A stretch of 64,000 nt of DNA from Peribacillus sp. ACCC06369 (GCF_030348945.1 NZ_JAUCEN010000002.1:5208001-5272000), one strand, 5' to 3'; shown: positions 27,542 to 42,736, numbered from the stretch's first letter. Numbers and translations: made by a program. The notes: a model not told the origin generated them from the sequence alone.

Positions 27542-28054
27542 CTATATCACCCGCTTTCCGGTTTTCGCCTCGTAACGGATTTTTTCTTTTAATTTATTGA
27601 TTCCATAAATAAGTGCTGCTGGGTTTGGGGGACACCCAGGTATATATACATCGACAGGTACTATTTGATCTACTCCTTTGACCACCGAGTAGGAGTGAAC
27701 ATACGGCCCTCCTGCAGTTGCACAGGATCCCATTGCAATAACCCATTTCGGTTCCGGCATTTGTTCGTATAATCTACTAATTATTGGAGCCATTTTTTTC
27801 GTTACCGTGCCTGAGACAATCATGACATCCGATTGTCTGGGTGATGTCCGAAAAAACGAACCAAACCGGTCCAAATCATAATGAGAGGAGCCTACGCCCA
27901 TCATTTCAATTGCACAACATGCTAATCCGAAAGTCATCGGCCAGAGTGAGTTACTTCTAGCCCAGCCTTTTATTTGTTCAAGTGTGGATAAAAAAATACT
28001 GTGACGCATTTCTTCCATTTCTTTAGGGGTAAGTTCATCTAACTTCAATTCCAC
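27542..28054 (-). CDS. nuoB: NADH-quinone oxidoreductase subunit B
   Basis: Carries the terminal [4Fe-4S] cluster N2, which reduces quinone. All ligands are present: the adjacent Cys pair in [20 protein letters not shown] and PGCPPNP. I take GTG 28054 as the start ([10 protein letters not shown]...), preceded by GAAGGTG; the open frame extends to a TTG at 28075 without better support. The chosen start gives 170 residues, the family length, and a 10-base overlap with nuoA. Confidence 0.95.
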   Translation of the reverse strand: MELKLDELTPKEMEEMRHSIFLSTLEQIKGWARSNSLWPMTFGLACCAIEMMGVGSSHYDLDRFGSFFRTSPRQSDVMIVSGTVTKKMAPIISRLYEQMPEPKWVIAMGSCATAGGPYVHSYSVVKGVDQIVPVDVYIPGCPPNPAALIYGINKLKEKIRYEAKTGKRVI

Positions 28055-28425
28055 TTCAACACCTTCTTTTTCCAAGCGTAGATTAGCCCTAGCATAAGGA
28101 TAAGGACAAAAAATAGCATTTCGATCAGAGCAAACAGCCCGAGTTCATCGTAGGCAACCGCCCATGGATAAAGAAAAACAGTTTCTACGTCAAATATGAC
28201 GAACATCAGTCCGAATAGATAATACCTGACATTGAATTGAACCCTTGAATCCTGAAAAGGCTCGATTCCACTTTCATAAGTCGTATATTTCATATCAGTC
28301 GGTTTATAAGGCCTTAGCAGTTTACCAAGAAATAATGCGACCACAGGTAATAAAATGCCGAGACAAAGAAAAACAAATACAATTAAATAATTATTTTGGT
28401 AAATATGCAGCTGTCCCATGTTCAT
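28045..28425 (-). CDS. nuoA: NADH-quinone oxidoreductase subunit A
   Basis: First gene of the nuo operon; a 126-residue subunit with three membrane segments. The loop after the first segment has [20 protein letters not shown] with the conserved Glu and Arg, and [17 protein letters not shown] marks the second segment. AGGGAGATGAAC stands just before the ATG. A sigma-A promoter with an overlapping cre-like site lies about 150 bases upstream. Confidence 0.95.
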   Translation of the reverse strand: MNMGQLHIYQNNYLIVFVFLCLGILLPVVALFLGKLLRPYKPTDMKYTTYESGIEPFQDSRVQFNVRYYLFGLMFVIFDVETVFLYPWAVAYDELGLFALIEMLFFVLILMLGLIYAWKKKVLKWN

Positions 28426-28564
28426 CTCCCTTTATGGATAAATCATGTTAAATGGATGCATTTAAAATTTGCTTGTCTTCTTTTTTGGTGGATACCATTT
28501 TAAATACTATGCAGGGTGACATTCTTTTAGAAGCAACGTGACAGGAGGAGGTATGAAGCAATTA

Positions 28565-28579
28565 ATGTAAGCGTGTACA
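28565..28579 (-). promoter_or_regulatory. cre-like CcpA site at the nuo transcription start
   Basis: ATGTAAGCGTGTACA (plus-strand reading) matches the CcpA consensus WTGNAARCGNWWWCA at all but one defined position and is nearly palindromic with its flanks. It touches the -10 element and covers the expected start point, so CcpA would block transcription when glucose is abundant. Confidence 0.65.
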
Positions 28580-28607
28580 TTATATCATCAGGATAATCGC
28601 ATGTCGA
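28579..28607 (-). promoter_or_regulatory. Sigma-A promoter of the nuo operon
   Basis: On the minus strand TCGACA, 17 bases, TATAAT: a perfect -10 and a -35 with one mismatch at optimal spacing. It lies between the atp terminator and nuoA, giving a leader of about 145 bases. Confidence 0.75.
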
Positions 28608-28721
28608 TGAGTTAAGGTTTAATATGGAAAATACTTTATCCTATAATTCGATTATTTTTTCAAATGCACAACAGTTTTTTCCAAATTTCGCTATTAAATG
28701 ATAAATATCTTGAAAAACCAT

Positions 28722-28768
28722 TTAAAAAAACACCTGATCTTACCAGGAATGGTTAGATCAGGTGTTTT
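28722..28768 (-). terminator. Terminator of the ATP synthase operon
   Basis: AAAACACCTGATCT and AGATCAGGTGTTTT form a perfect 14-base stem with a 14-base loop, followed by seven T residues on the minus strand. It lies 13 bases after the atpC stop. Confidence 0.9.
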
Positions 28769-28780
28769 CGTCATTTAAAG

Positions 28781-29203
<423 letters not shown>

Positions 29204-29207
29204 TTAA

Positions 29208-30626
<1,419 letters not shown>

Positions 30627-30693
30627 TTATAACGACTATCGAGTTTATGGAACGGCCAGCATATCGTCCGGGCCGACCGCCCCTTTAATGATT

Positions 30694-31554
<861 letters not shown>

Positions 31555-31591
31555 TCATTCTCACCACCCTTTATAAATTAGTTAGACCTTA

Positions 31592-34224
<2,633 letters not shown>

Positions 34225-34290
34225 TCATATGAACTTTAGAAAACTATGCTCTTAAACTGTATAAAAACAGGATTGTGGACATAAAGGAAA

Positions 34291-34320
34291 GGCGAAGGTT
34301 CACATGGAACGAACTTCGCC
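34291..34320 (-). other. Stem-loop between atpE and atpF
   Basis: GGCGAAGTTCG and TGAACCTTCGCC form an 11-base stem with one bulge or mismatch. The following minus-strand sequence TTTCCTTT is a poor T run, so it is more likely an mRNA stability or processing element than a full terminator. Confidence 0.5.
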
Positions 34321-34345
34321 ATTTTTGAACTTTTTGAAGGTTCTA

Positions 34346-34594
<249 letters not shown>

Positions 34595-34634
34595 TCAAAA
34601 TTTATTATTTTTTTAGTTCTAAATGAACTTATAA

Positions 34635-35330
<696 letters not shown>

Positions 35331-35352
35331 CTATATTCACCTCTCTTCCCCG

Positions 35353-35721
35353 CTATCGACGTATTAATTGGATGAAAAAATCTATAAAAATGACAATATA
35401 AGCTGTCATCAATCCCCATACAACACTTATCAGATGAAAATGCTCCGGAAATTCCAATGCAATGAGTACCGCTAGACCTGCGGATGCCATTCGAGTCATT
35501 GTCCCAAGAGATTTTGTTTTCTTTCCTTCATCGAGCGCCTGACTGAACTTTTTCATTTTCTGATTGATCAGCCATAAATTGTATAAACTCAAACTCGTAC
35601 CCAGTATAAGCCCAGCAAAAACGGCTTGATAACTCGTAAGTCCCCATCCAACAACATAAACCGCCAGAAGAAAAATTATATATTTACTCTGCCTGTTGAA
35701 CATGATTTTCATTTCTGGCAT
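35353..35721 (-). CDS. atpI: ATP synthase accessory protein AtpI
   Basis: A 122-residue membrane protein with four hydrophobic segments, the first gene of the intact atp operon. AtpI assists assembly of the c-ring in several bacteria, and with AtpZ it has been proposed to move Mg2+ or Ca2+. The sequence YNLWLINQKMKKFSQAL after the second segment fits the family. The remnant of atpZ lies immediately upstream, so any joint AtpZ/AtpI role is probably lost here. The start ATG 35721 is 12 bases from an AGGAG that sits in the atpZ remnant. Confidence 0.88.
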   Translation of the reverse strand: MPEMKIMFNRQSKYIIFLLAVYVVGWGLTSYQAVFAGLILGTSLSLYNLWLINQKMKKFSQALDEGKKTKSLGTMTRMASAGLAVLIALEFPEHFHLISVVWGLMTAYIVIFIDFFIQLIRR

Positions 35722-35728
35722 TTTTCAT

Positions 35729-35956
35729 TTAATCTCCTGAGAAATATTTTCGTACTGAATGAAGCATTGCTTGTAAACCTAGCAAGTCCACAAAGAAGGC
35801 CAATTACTAATAGCAGCGGTTCGAATCTTAGGTTCTGACAAGTCATCTTTCCAAAGAGAAGATACCGAACAAAACTGATCCGACTATTTGAGAAAGAATC
35901 GCTGACATCAAAGTCATAGCCATTTTTAGAAGGCAATTATTTGACGCAAGTTGCAT
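35729..35956 (-). pseudogene. atpZ: Frameshifted remnant of atpZ
   Basis: Three different reading frames carry consecutive parts of an AtpZ-like protein. From ATG 35956, MAMTLMSAILSQIVGSVLFG reads into a stop at 35843. A second frame then gives LWKDDLSEPK, a third gives RFEPLLLVIGLLCGLA, and a return to another frame gives LQAMLHSVRKYFSGD then TAA at 35729. AtpZ proteins have the order SAI(L/V)SQ(I/L)VGSVLFG - W.D - EPL.L.IGLL.GLA - short helix, so at least two, probably three, indels separate the parts. The position just before atpI is where atpZ belongs. Decay or clustered sequencing errors are the alternatives; several indels in 130 bases favour decay. Confidence 0.75.
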
Positions 35957-36053
35957 CCTCGCGGTTGAATTTGGTGGAGGATAGAAGACATTTCATGCTG
36001 TAAAAATCTGCATGCAGGGCTACTGAAAACCCTCTCATTTTACATCCTTTGTT

Positions 36054-36082
36054 AGCATACAATAGGCTAGAATCAATGTCAA
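36054..36082 (-). promoter_or_regulatory. Sigma-A promoter of the atp operon
   Basis: On the minus strand TTGACA, 17 bases, TATGCT. A perfect -35 at optimal spacing compensates for a weak -10. It is about 100 bases before the atpZ remnant and the only good promoter between the subtilase gene and atpI. Confidence 0.65.
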
Positions 36083-36091
36083 TGAGTGGTT

Positions 36092-36107
36092 AGTGAAATT
36101 TGTCACA
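36092..36107 (-). promoter_or_regulatory. FNR/CRP-like palindrome upstream of the atp promoter
   Basis: On the minus strand TGTGA-N6-TCACT, one mismatch from the FNR-type TGTGA-N6-TCACA. Its centre lies about 52 bases before the expected atp transcription start, not at the usual -41.5 activator position. Confidence 0.35.
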
Positions 36108-36190
36108 GGTTTGAAATTATTAACGAATTGTTCACAAATTATCTTTTTTATACTATTGACATCCATTTTATTTTACATATTGTCCTGTGT

Positions 36191-38425
36191 TCACTCAATA
36201 AGTAACGTCTTTTCTATCCGATCTTCCCTTCCACCTCTTCTCGCAAAGATTATCGCTTTATACACTCCTTTAGGCGGCAGGTTCTTTTTCAATACATCTT
36301 TTTTGATCAAACCGGAAGGTGCCGGTCTCGACCAATCCAAATAACCAACGAATTTCAAGCTGTCTTCCTCATAAAGTGCAATCCCGAATTCTTCAGCCCC
36401 CCGGGGAAGGTACATTTCGTATCGGTATGTGCCTGCCTGGTCTCCTTGACCGAAATCAAAGCCCATTACCCTTGGATAATCCGGTTCTTCCTTTACATAT
36501 AAATAAGGAAGGGATATTTTTTTGGTTCCTTCCATTATAAGAAGGTATCCATCAAAGACTCCCTTTTTCAGCTTGGCTGGGTTGACCTGCAGTCCCACTT
36601 TAATCTTTTTCTTTTCCCTCGGATTCAAAGTAAGGGATTTCGGCAATTCCCAAGTGAGGCCCATCTCTTTTAATGGGACCATAAAAGAGTACTTCCTCCT
36701 TTCCTTTCCGGTATTTTCAATGATTATCGTTTCATGATGCTCTTCAATTCCTTCTTTTTTGGTATACATCCCAAACGACAATGAGCTTGGATTCAAGAGA
36801 GTGTCCACTTTTAATGCTTCGTCGATCTGGATGCGTCCAGCCCCCTGTTCATATGTGTGATACAACTGATTAGCAGACTTCCTCAATGGCTTGGAAGTGC
36901 TCATCAATGCAGATTTCACTTGATCAGGAGTCCATTCCGGATGTTTTTGCAGGATTAAGGCGCATGCTCCTGCAACATGCGGTGCTGACATACTTGTTCC
37001 ATCCAGGGACATATATCCTTTAGGAATGGTGCTCTCAATTTCCACTCCCGGTGCCAATACGTCAGGCTTTATTCCCCATGATACGGTTACCGGCCCCCTA
37101 GAGCTAAAATCAGCGAGCCTATCTTGCTCGTTCTTATAAATAAAATTAACGGTTTTGCTGTGCTCTTGCTCCATGATTCGCTTAAGTCGCAATCCATCTC
37201 TTCTACTAATAGAAGCAGCAGGGATGTTCATTTCTTTTTCCAAGCTTCCAGTAAAGGTCCCGCTCGTATTATTATAAACAATGACCCCTTTTGCACCTGC
37301 CTTTTCTGCATTGGATATTTTTTGCTGGAAGGTAAGTGTGCCGCGCTCCATCAACACTATCTTATCGCGAACATGCTTCAGGTCTTCTTCATTTCCCAGT
37401 CCCCCGTATATGACATCCTCAGAAAATGTCAGCTTCCATTTCTCAGAGCCTTGAAACAAGGTTAAATGAGATTGATACTTTTTCGAACCAAGTCCGTAGA
37501 CCATATAGGGAACCCTTAATGGTGGGGTCGACGCTCCAACGGAAATCGCTTTTTCTGCTGTTCCAGGGGAGCCGACAGTCCATACAGCCGGACCGGAATT
37601 CCCGTTTGATGTCACGGCAACGATGCCGCTTTCCACAGCCTTATTCAATGCAAGAGAGATAGGTAAATCAGGGCCATTAACGTTATTCCCAAGAGAGAGG
37701 TTCAATACATCCACCTTATCCTTCATAGCTGACTCAATAGCCGTTAGGACTTGCTCTGTATCCCCTGCTCCACCTGGTCCCAAAGCTCGATATGCATATA
37801 TCTCCGCTTCTGGTGCAACACCTTTCATTTTTCCATTGGCCGCAATGATACCTGCCACATGAGTTCCGTGTATTGTATCCAGCTCGCCTTGATTTTTGGT
37901 TTCCATCGGATCTTCATCACCATCAACCAGATCCTGCCCTCCTTTATAAGCACGTTGTAAATCTGGATGTGTATAATCGATCCCGGTATCGATAATTCCC
38001 ACTTTTACCCCTTTCCCGGTGATTCGGTGATTCTCCTTATCGAAAAAACCCCTCACCCTGCCTCCTCCTATGTATGGGACACTTTCATCCAACACGGCAT
38101 GATACATGGATACTTCCGTTACTGCCTGAATTTCATTCTCCTTTTTGAGTTGTTCTATTTCATTCATTTTCCCATGTAGGGAAAATCCATTCAGGGCAAC
38201 CGAATAAACATTCCTTAATTGAAGGGATGGATATTTTTCAAGCAGTTCTTTGATCTTTTTTTGCTGAAACGCCTTATCCATCGTGACAACTGCCGTTACT
38301 TCCTTAGATTCAGATAGTTTTGGTAAAGGAGGCAGAATGACAGATGCCAATCCCTTTTCATTTGAATAAATACATATAAAAAGGAAAACAAACAATATCA
38401 ACGTTTTCTTTCCCAATATAATCAT
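36191..38425 (-). CDS. Secreted subtilisin-like serine protease with PA domain (Vpr-like)
   Basis: A 744-residue S8 peptidase. Signal peptide (about residues 6-27), then an I9-type propeptide region, then the subtilase domain with the triad Asp146 (IIDTGIDYTH), His186 (HGTHVAG) and Ser478 (GTSMSAPHVAG). A protease-associated insertion lies at about residues 335-420, as in B. subtilis Vpr, and a beta-rich tail follows (about 560-744). All catalytic residues are present, so activity is expected outside the cell. ATG 38425 overlaps AAGGGG; TTG 38416 is better spaced and would give MGKKTLILF. It is a single gene between wecB and the atp operon. Confidence 0.92.
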   Translation of the reverse strand: MIILGKKTLILFVFLFICIYSNEKGLASVILPPLPKLSESKEVTAVVTMDKAFQQKKIKELLEKYPSLQLRNVYSVALNGFSLHGKMNEIEQLKKENEIQAVTEVSMYHAVLDESVPYIGGGRVRGFFDKENHRITGKGVKVGIIDTGIDYTHPDLQRAYKGGQDLVDGDEDPMETKNQGELDTIHGTHVAGIIAANGKMKGVAPEAEIYAYRALGPGGAGDTEQVLTAIESAMKDKVDVLNLSLGNNVNGPDLPISLALNKAVESGIVAVTSNGNSGPAVWTVGSPGTAEKAISVGASTPPLRVPYMVYGLGSKKYQSHLTLFQGSEKWKLTFSEDVIYGGLGNEEDLKHVRDKIVLMERGTLTFQQKISNAEKAGAKGVIVYNNTSGTFTGSLEKEMNIPAASISRRDGLRLKRIMEQEHSKTVNFIYKNEQDRLADFSSRGPVTVSWGIKPDVLAPGVEIESTIPKGYMSLDGTSMSAPHVAGACALILQKHPEWTPDQVKSALMSTSKPLRKSANQLYHTYEQGAGRIQIDEALKVDTLLNPSSLSFGMYTKKEGIEEHHETIIIENTGKERRKYSFMVPLKEMGLTWELPKSLTLNPREKKKIKVGLQVNPAKLKKGVFDGYLLIMEGTKKISLPYLYVKEEPDYPRVMGFDFGQGDQAGTYRYEMYLPRGAEEFGIALYEEDSLKFVGYLDWSRPAPSGLIKKDVLKKNLPPKGVYKAIIFARRGGREDRIEKTLLIE

Positions 38426-38470
38426 CCCCTTAGCAGTTATCTTTTCTCAACAACCTTGGAGTATGCAAAT

Positions 38471-38503
38471 AAAAAAGGAAAAGCCGCATGGCTTTTCCTT
38501 TTT
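38471..38503. terminator. Terminator of the wecB transcript
   Basis: AAAAAGGAAAAGCC and GGCTTTTCCTTTTT form a 14-base stem with a 4-base loop, A-rich on one side and T-rich on the other. It overlaps the wecB stop codon. Confidence 0.85.
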
Positions 38504-39644
38504 ATGATTCAAATCTAGTTGGTGGTACATTTACTTGCTTAAAATAGTAACGGATGGCTTCAGCTATGCGGACCGAAGCATTTCCGTCCCCATATGGATT
38601 TGAAGCCTTGGACATCTTTTCATGCTCCCCTTTATTGGTGAGCAATTCATGTGCCATATTAAATATGGTTTGTTCATCAGTACCCGCCAACCTTAAGGTT
38701 CCGGCTGCAATCCCCTCTGGGCGTTCAGTCGTATCCCTTAAAACAAGAACAGGTACACCTAGTGACGGTGCCTCTTCTTGAATTCCTCCAGAATCAGTCA
38801 AAATCAGATAGGCTCTAGAAGCGAAGTTGTGGAAATCCAATACGTCCAGGGGTTCGATTAAATGAACCCGCGGATCGTCCCCGAGAATTTCGTTTGCCAG
38901 CTCTTGAACAACAGGATTTAAATGGACAGGGTAAACCACTTGAACGTCATCATGCTCAGCAATGATTCTCTTGACGGCCCTGAAGATATTCCTCATTGGT
39001 TCCCCTAGATTTTCTCTGCGATGGGCGGTTAGTAAAATGAGCCTGTCTTCCCCTAGTCCATTTAAAACCGGGTGGGAATACGTGGACCGTACAGTTGTTT
39101 TCAAAGCATCGGTTGCCGTATTTCCCGTCACGAAGATACTGTCTCTCTTGTTTTCGTTCAGCAGATTCTCTTCTGCTTTTGAAGTCGGCGCAAAATGCAA
39201 ATCCGCCATCGTACCGGTGAGCTGTCGATTCATCTCTTCCGGATAGGGGGAATACTTATTCCATGTGCGCAGCCCCGCTTCTACATGTCCAATGACGATC
39301 TGATTATAAAAAGCAGCCAGACTTGCGACAAACGTTGTGGTTGTATCACCGTGGACAAGAACAATATCAGGCTTGGCTTCCTTCATTACTGAATCAAGAC
39401 CATTTAAGGCTCTTGTTGTAATATCAGCAAGCGTTTGCCTTTCTTTCATTATGTTCAAATCATAATCTGGCTGAATGGAAAATAATTCGAGAACTTGATC
39501 TAACATTTGTCGATGCTGAGCCGTAACAGCAACGATTGGGTTGAAATATTCTGGGTGTTTTTGAAATTCGAGTACTAAAGGAGCCATTTTGACAGCTTCT
39601 GGTCTCGTCCCGAAAATTGTCATGACCTTTATCGGTTTGTTCAT
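38502..39644 (-). CDS. mnaA: UDP-N-acetylglucosamine 2-epimerase (non-hydrolysing)
   Basis: Interconverts UDP-GlcNAc and UDP-ManNAc, supplying ManNAc for teichoic-acid linkage units and other wall glycans. The 380-residue protein has the family start VMTIFGTRPEAVKMAPLV, HGDTTTTFVASLAAFY, EAGLRTW and DSGGIQEEAPSLGVPVLVLR (shorter parts of each suffice). The start is ATG 39644 with GAGG 8 bases upstream; GTG 39653 overlaps that site. It follows upp by 23 bases and is probably in the same transcript. Also known as wecB. Confidence 0.93.
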   Translation of the reverse strand: MNKPIKVMTIFGTRPEAVKMAPLVLEFQKHPEYFNPIVAVTAQHRQMLDQVLELFSIQPDYDLNIMKERQTLADITTRALNGLDSVMKEAKPDIVLVHGDTTTTFVASLAAFYNQIVIGHVEAGLRTWNKYSPYPEEMNRQLTGTMADLHFAPTSKAEENLLNENKRDSIFVTGNTATDALKTTVRSTYSHPVLNGLGEDRLILLTAHRRENLGEPMRNIFRAVKRIIAEHDDVQVVYPVHLNPVVQELANEILGDDPRVHLIEPLDVLDFHNFASRAYLILTDSGGIQEEAPSLGVPVLVLRDTTERPEGIAAGTLRLAGTDEQTIFNMAHELLTNKGEHEKMSKASNPYGDGNASVRIAEAIRYYFKQVNVPPTRFES

Positions 39645-39667
39645 TCGTGACACCTCAGTTTCTTTCC

Positions 39668-40297
39668 TTATTTTGTGCCGAATAAACGATCTCCTGCGTC
39701 TCCCAGACCTGGAACGATATAACCATGTTCATTCAGTTTTTCGTCAAGTCCTGCAATATAAATATCAACATCAGGATGGGCTTCTTTCAATGCTTCCACA
39801 CCTTCTGGAGCTGCAATCAAGCACATGAATTTAATATTGACTGCACCGCGCTTTTTAATAGAATTGATCGCTTCGATGGCTGAACCGCCAGTTGCTAACA
39901 TCGGGTCAACGACAATGCATTCTCTTTCTGCCAAATCACTTGGCATTTTCGCATAATATTCAACCGGTTTCAATGTTTCGGGATCACGGTAAAGACCAAC
40001 ATGTCCGACCTTTGCAGCAGGAATCAGCTTAATGATTCCGTCCACCATCCCTATGCCTGCACGTAAAATCGGGACGATCCCCACTTTTTTACCAGAAAGC
40101 ATTTTCACTTTCGCTGTGCTTACAGGTGTTTGGATTTCCACTTCTTCAAGCGGCATATCCCTTGTGATTTCAAATGCCATCAATGATGCAACTTCATCCA
40201 CTAGTTCGCGGAATTCTTTTGTTCCTGTATTTATATCACGTATATAGGCTAATTTGTGTTGAATTAACGGGTGATCGAAAACATAAACTTTTCCCAT
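39668..40297 (-). CDS. upp: Uracil phosphoribosyltransferase
   Basis: Pyrimidine salvage enzyme making UMP from uracil and PRPP. The PRPP-binding motif [12 protein letters not shown] and the uracil-binding [18 protein letters not shown] terminus are present. 209 residues, the usual length. It is downstream of glyA, from which a terminator separates it, and upstream of the UDP-GlcNAc epimerase gene. ATG 40297 follows GGAGAGATGCTAA. Confidence 0.97.
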   Translation of the reverse strand: MGKVYVFDHPLIQHKLAYIRDINTGTKEFRELVDEVASLMAFEITRDMPLEEVEIQTPVSTAKVKMLSGKKVGIVPILRAGIGMVDGIIKLIPAAKVGHVGLYRDPETLKPVEYYAKMPSDLAERECIVVDPMLATGGSAIEAINSIKKRGAVNIKFMCLIAAPEGVEALKEAHPDVDIYIAGLDEKLNEHGYIVPGLGDAGDRLFGTK

Positions 40298-40495
40298 TTA
40301 GCATCTCTCCAATTCCATTGCATAGTTTTGCGCTTTTTTATGATTTCCCTAATCGAATAGAAAAATTTTTCGTGTCCTTTTAAAATTCACTTCAACCTAT
40401 TTTACAGAAAAACGTTTCAATCTTCAATAAAGGTTTAGATGTCAGACCTATTTTCACTATTCGGACTCTTCTAACATACTAACCTCTATAAGGTG

Positions 40496-40526
40496 CAAAA
40501 AAACCGCCCCCTTTAAAAGGGAGCGG
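40496..40526 (-). terminator. Terminator of glyA
   Basis: CCGCTCCCTTT and AAAGGGGGCGG form an 11-base stem (one G:U/mismatch), followed on the minus strand by seven T residues. It lies 10 bases after the glyA stop. Confidence 0.85.
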
Positions 40527-40534
40527 CTCCGTTA

Positions 40535-41776
40535 TTACAATGAAGGATATAATTCAAATTTGTTCGATAATGATTCAACACGCTGTTTTGCTTCTTCAAG
40601 CTTAGCAGTGTCTTCATTATTTTTCAAAACAAGTCCGATGATTGCAGCTATTTCATCCATGTCTTCCAGTCCGAAGCCACGTGATGTCACTGCCGCAGTC
40701 CCAATACGAATACCACTCGTAACGAATGGTTTTTCCGGATCATATGGAATCGCATTTTTGTTAACGGTAATACCAATTTCATCCAAAACATGTTCAGCGA
40801 TTTTTCCCGTTAATCCAGTAGAGCGCACATCAAGAAGAATCAAGTGATTGTCCGTTCCATCAGAAACTAGGGTGAATCCTTCTTTCTTTAAACCTTCGCC
40901 CAAGCGTTTAGCATTGTCGATGATTTGTTGTGCATACACTTTAAATTCATCTTGAAGCGCTTCTCCGAATGCAACAGCCTTAGCGGATATTACATGCATC
41001 AATGGACCGCCTTGAATTCCAGGGAAGATGGATTTATCGATCTTCTTACCGAATTCTTCTTTACAGATGATCATCCCCCCGCGTGGTCCGCGAAGTGTTT
41101 TATGAGTGGTTGTCGTTACAAAGTCAGCATAAGGAATTGGGCTTTGATGTAATCCAGCCGCAACTAAACCTGCGATATGAGCCATATCGACCATTAAATA
41201 AGCACCGACTTCATCTGCAATTTCACGGAATCGCTTGAAATCAATTTCCCGTGGATATGCACTTGCACCCGCTACGATCAATTTCGGTTTGTGCTGACGC
41301 GCTTTTTCCAATACATCATTGTAATCGATACGGTGATCTTTTTCGTCGACACCATATTCAACAAAATTGTAGTTAACACCACTGAAGTTAACTGGACTTC
41401 CGTGTGTTAAGTGACCTCCATGTGAAAGGTTCATCCCAAGCACTGTGTCGCCAGTTTGAAGCACTGTAAAGTAAACGGCCATATTGGCTTGAGCTCCAGA
41501 GTGAGGCTGTACGTTCACATACTCTCCGCCGAAAATTTCTTTCGCACGCTCACGTGCAAGATCTTCAACGATGTCGACATACTCACATCCGCCATAGTAA
41601 CGTTTTCCAGGGTATCCTTCTGCATACTTATTAGTCAGGACCGACCCTTGAGCTTCCATGACAGCTTCACTCACGAAGTTTTCAGAAGCAATAAGCTCAA
41701 TTTTACTTCTTTGACGCCCTAATTCCAGTTGAATTGCGTTAAACACTTGCTCATCTTGCTTTGCTAAACGATTCAT
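40535..41776 (-). CDS. glyA: Serine hydroxymethyltransferase
   Basis: PLP enzyme converting serine and tetrahydrofolate to glycine and 5,10-methylene-THF, the main one-carbon source for purines and dTMP. The PLP Lys226 is in [14 protein letters not shown], and the N-terminal [14 protein letters not shown] and [14 protein letters not shown] motifs are intact. The start is ATG 41776 after GGAGGAATTACGGA; the frame extends to 41833 without support. 413 residues. A PurBox-like inverted pair upstream suggests control by PurR, as reported for glyA in B. subtilis. Confidence 0.97.
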   Translation of the reverse strand: MNRLAKQDEQVFNAIQLELGRQRSKIELIASENFVSEAVMEAQGSVLTNKYAEGYPGKRYYGGCEYVDIVEDLARERAKEIFGGEYVNVQPHSGAQANMAVYFTVLQTGDTVLGMNLSHGGHLTHGSPVNFSGVNYNFVEYGVDEKDHRIDYNDVLEKARQHKPKLIVAGASAYPREIDFKRFREIADEVGAYLMVDMAHIAGLVAAGLHQSPIPYADFVTTTTHKTLRGPRGGMIICKEEFGKKIDKSIFPGIQGGPLMHVISAKAVAFGEALQDEFKVYAQQIIDNAKRLGEGLKKEGFTLVSDGTDNHLILLDVRSTGLTGKIAEHVLDEIGITVNKNAIPYDPEKPFVTSGIRIGTAAVTSRGFGLEDMDEIAAIIGLVLKNNEDTAKLEEAKQRVESLSNKFELYPSL

Positions 41777-41929
41777 TCCGTAATTCCTCCTCAAATTGTG
41801 CGTGATTCGCTTTTTAGTTTTTATGTGCAACATGCCTTCAGGAAAGCATGAAAAAGCCTTACCAATAATTATTAGAAAATTCTACTCCATTTTAACATGT
41901 CTAATTTAGAAGCGATAGTCTATTTTTAT

Positions 41930-41964
41930 CGAACATTAAATGTTTTTTCATTTAAAAATGTTCG
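41930..41964. promoter_or_regulatory. PurBox-like inverted pair upstream of glyA
   Basis: CGAACATT (41930-41937) and AATGTTCG (41957-41964) are perfect inverted copies of the CGAACWWT core of the PurR box. They are 19 bases apart; known Bacillus pairs are usually 16-17 apart. They lie about 155-190 bases before glyA. The same sequence could also form an RNA hairpin. Confidence 0.5.
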
Positions 41965-42102
41965 TATTTAACATCTAAAACATGTTAAATAGCTCTTTAA
42001 CCCTATATTTAATGAGTAAAATCACCATTCTATTAGCACCACAAAATAAAGTTTTTTTTGTGAACCCTACTTGAGCTTTACGATTTTGCCCACATTCAAT
42101 TA

Positions 42103-42134
42103 GAAAACAGCATTCCCCATTCGAGAAATGCTGT
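42103..42134 (-). terminator. Terminator of ywlG
   Basis: ACAGCATT and AATGCTGT form a perfect 8-base stem with a 12-base loop, then TTTTC on the minus strand. It begins nine bases after the ywlG stop. Confidence 0.7.
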
Positions 42135-42142
42135 CTCACCCA

Positions 42143-42736
42143 TTAAATGCAACTCTTGTTTTCAGGGATGTCCTGATAAACGGCCCGCTCCCCGCCAATT
42201 AGTTTCGGGCGGGTTTTTGCCATGGTCACATGTGCATGTCCTATTTCTTTAATTGCAGATCGAACTGGAACCGCCACATGCTTCAAATGCATGCCAATGA
42301 AGGTGTCCCCAATGTCTATCCCTGCGTCCGCTTTAATGCGCTCAACGACGACAGCATCTTTCCATTGTTGATAGGCGAACGTCGCCATCGATCCCCCAGC
42401 TGTTCTGACAGGTACAACCGAAACTTCTTCATAATTGTTTCGAACCGCGATTTCCCTTTGCAAAACCAATGCCCTATTTAGATGCTCACAACATTGATAT
42501 GCAACCTGGATACCCGTTTTTTCTTGAAAATCGTTCACTACGGAAAAAATCATCCCCGCAACATCGAGGGTCCCTTCAGTACCGATCCGTTTTCCGATCA
42601 CTTCACTTGTACTGCAACCGATTACCAGTAGCTGTTTCTCTTTTAAAGCTGCCTCTTCTTGAAACTCAAATAATAGTTTCCGAAACTGGTTTTCCCATAT
42701 CTCAAGCTCATTTGAAAATGTAGCATCACTTGTCAT
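42143..42736 (-). CDS. ywlG: TIGR01440/UPF0340 family protein YwlG
   Basis: A 197-residue soluble protein of a family found in nearly all Bacillaceae. The family stretches [20 protein letters not shown] and [20 protein letters not shown] are visible. Function is not established. It sits between rpiB and glyA in the same order as B. subtilis. The start is ATG 42736, nine bases after AAGGA; the frame extends to 42754 without a ribosome site. It is probably co-transcribed with rpiB, 84 bases upstream. Confidence 0.85.
   Translation of the reverse strand: MTSDATFSNELEIWENQFRKLLFEFQEEAALKEKQLLVIGCSTSEVIGKRIGTEGTLDVAGMIFSVVNDFQEKTGIQVAYQCCEHLNRALVLQREIAVRNNYEEVSVVPVRTAGGSMATFAYQQWKDAVVVERIKADAGIDIGDTFIGMHLKHVAVPVRSAIKEIGHAHVTMAKTRPKLIGGERAVYQDIPENKSCI

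Noticed and set aside
26790..27600. Long plus-strand frames opposite nuoC
   Set aside because: They are created by the Ala/Lys repeat read in antisense; no ribosome site and composition is a mirror of the repeat.
28540..28575. Five-codon plus-strand leader (ATG AAG CAA TTA ATG TAA) after AGGAGGAGGT
   Set aside because: A perfect ribosome site is present but no downstream plus-strand gene exists; it overlaps the nuo cre site, so it looks coincidental.
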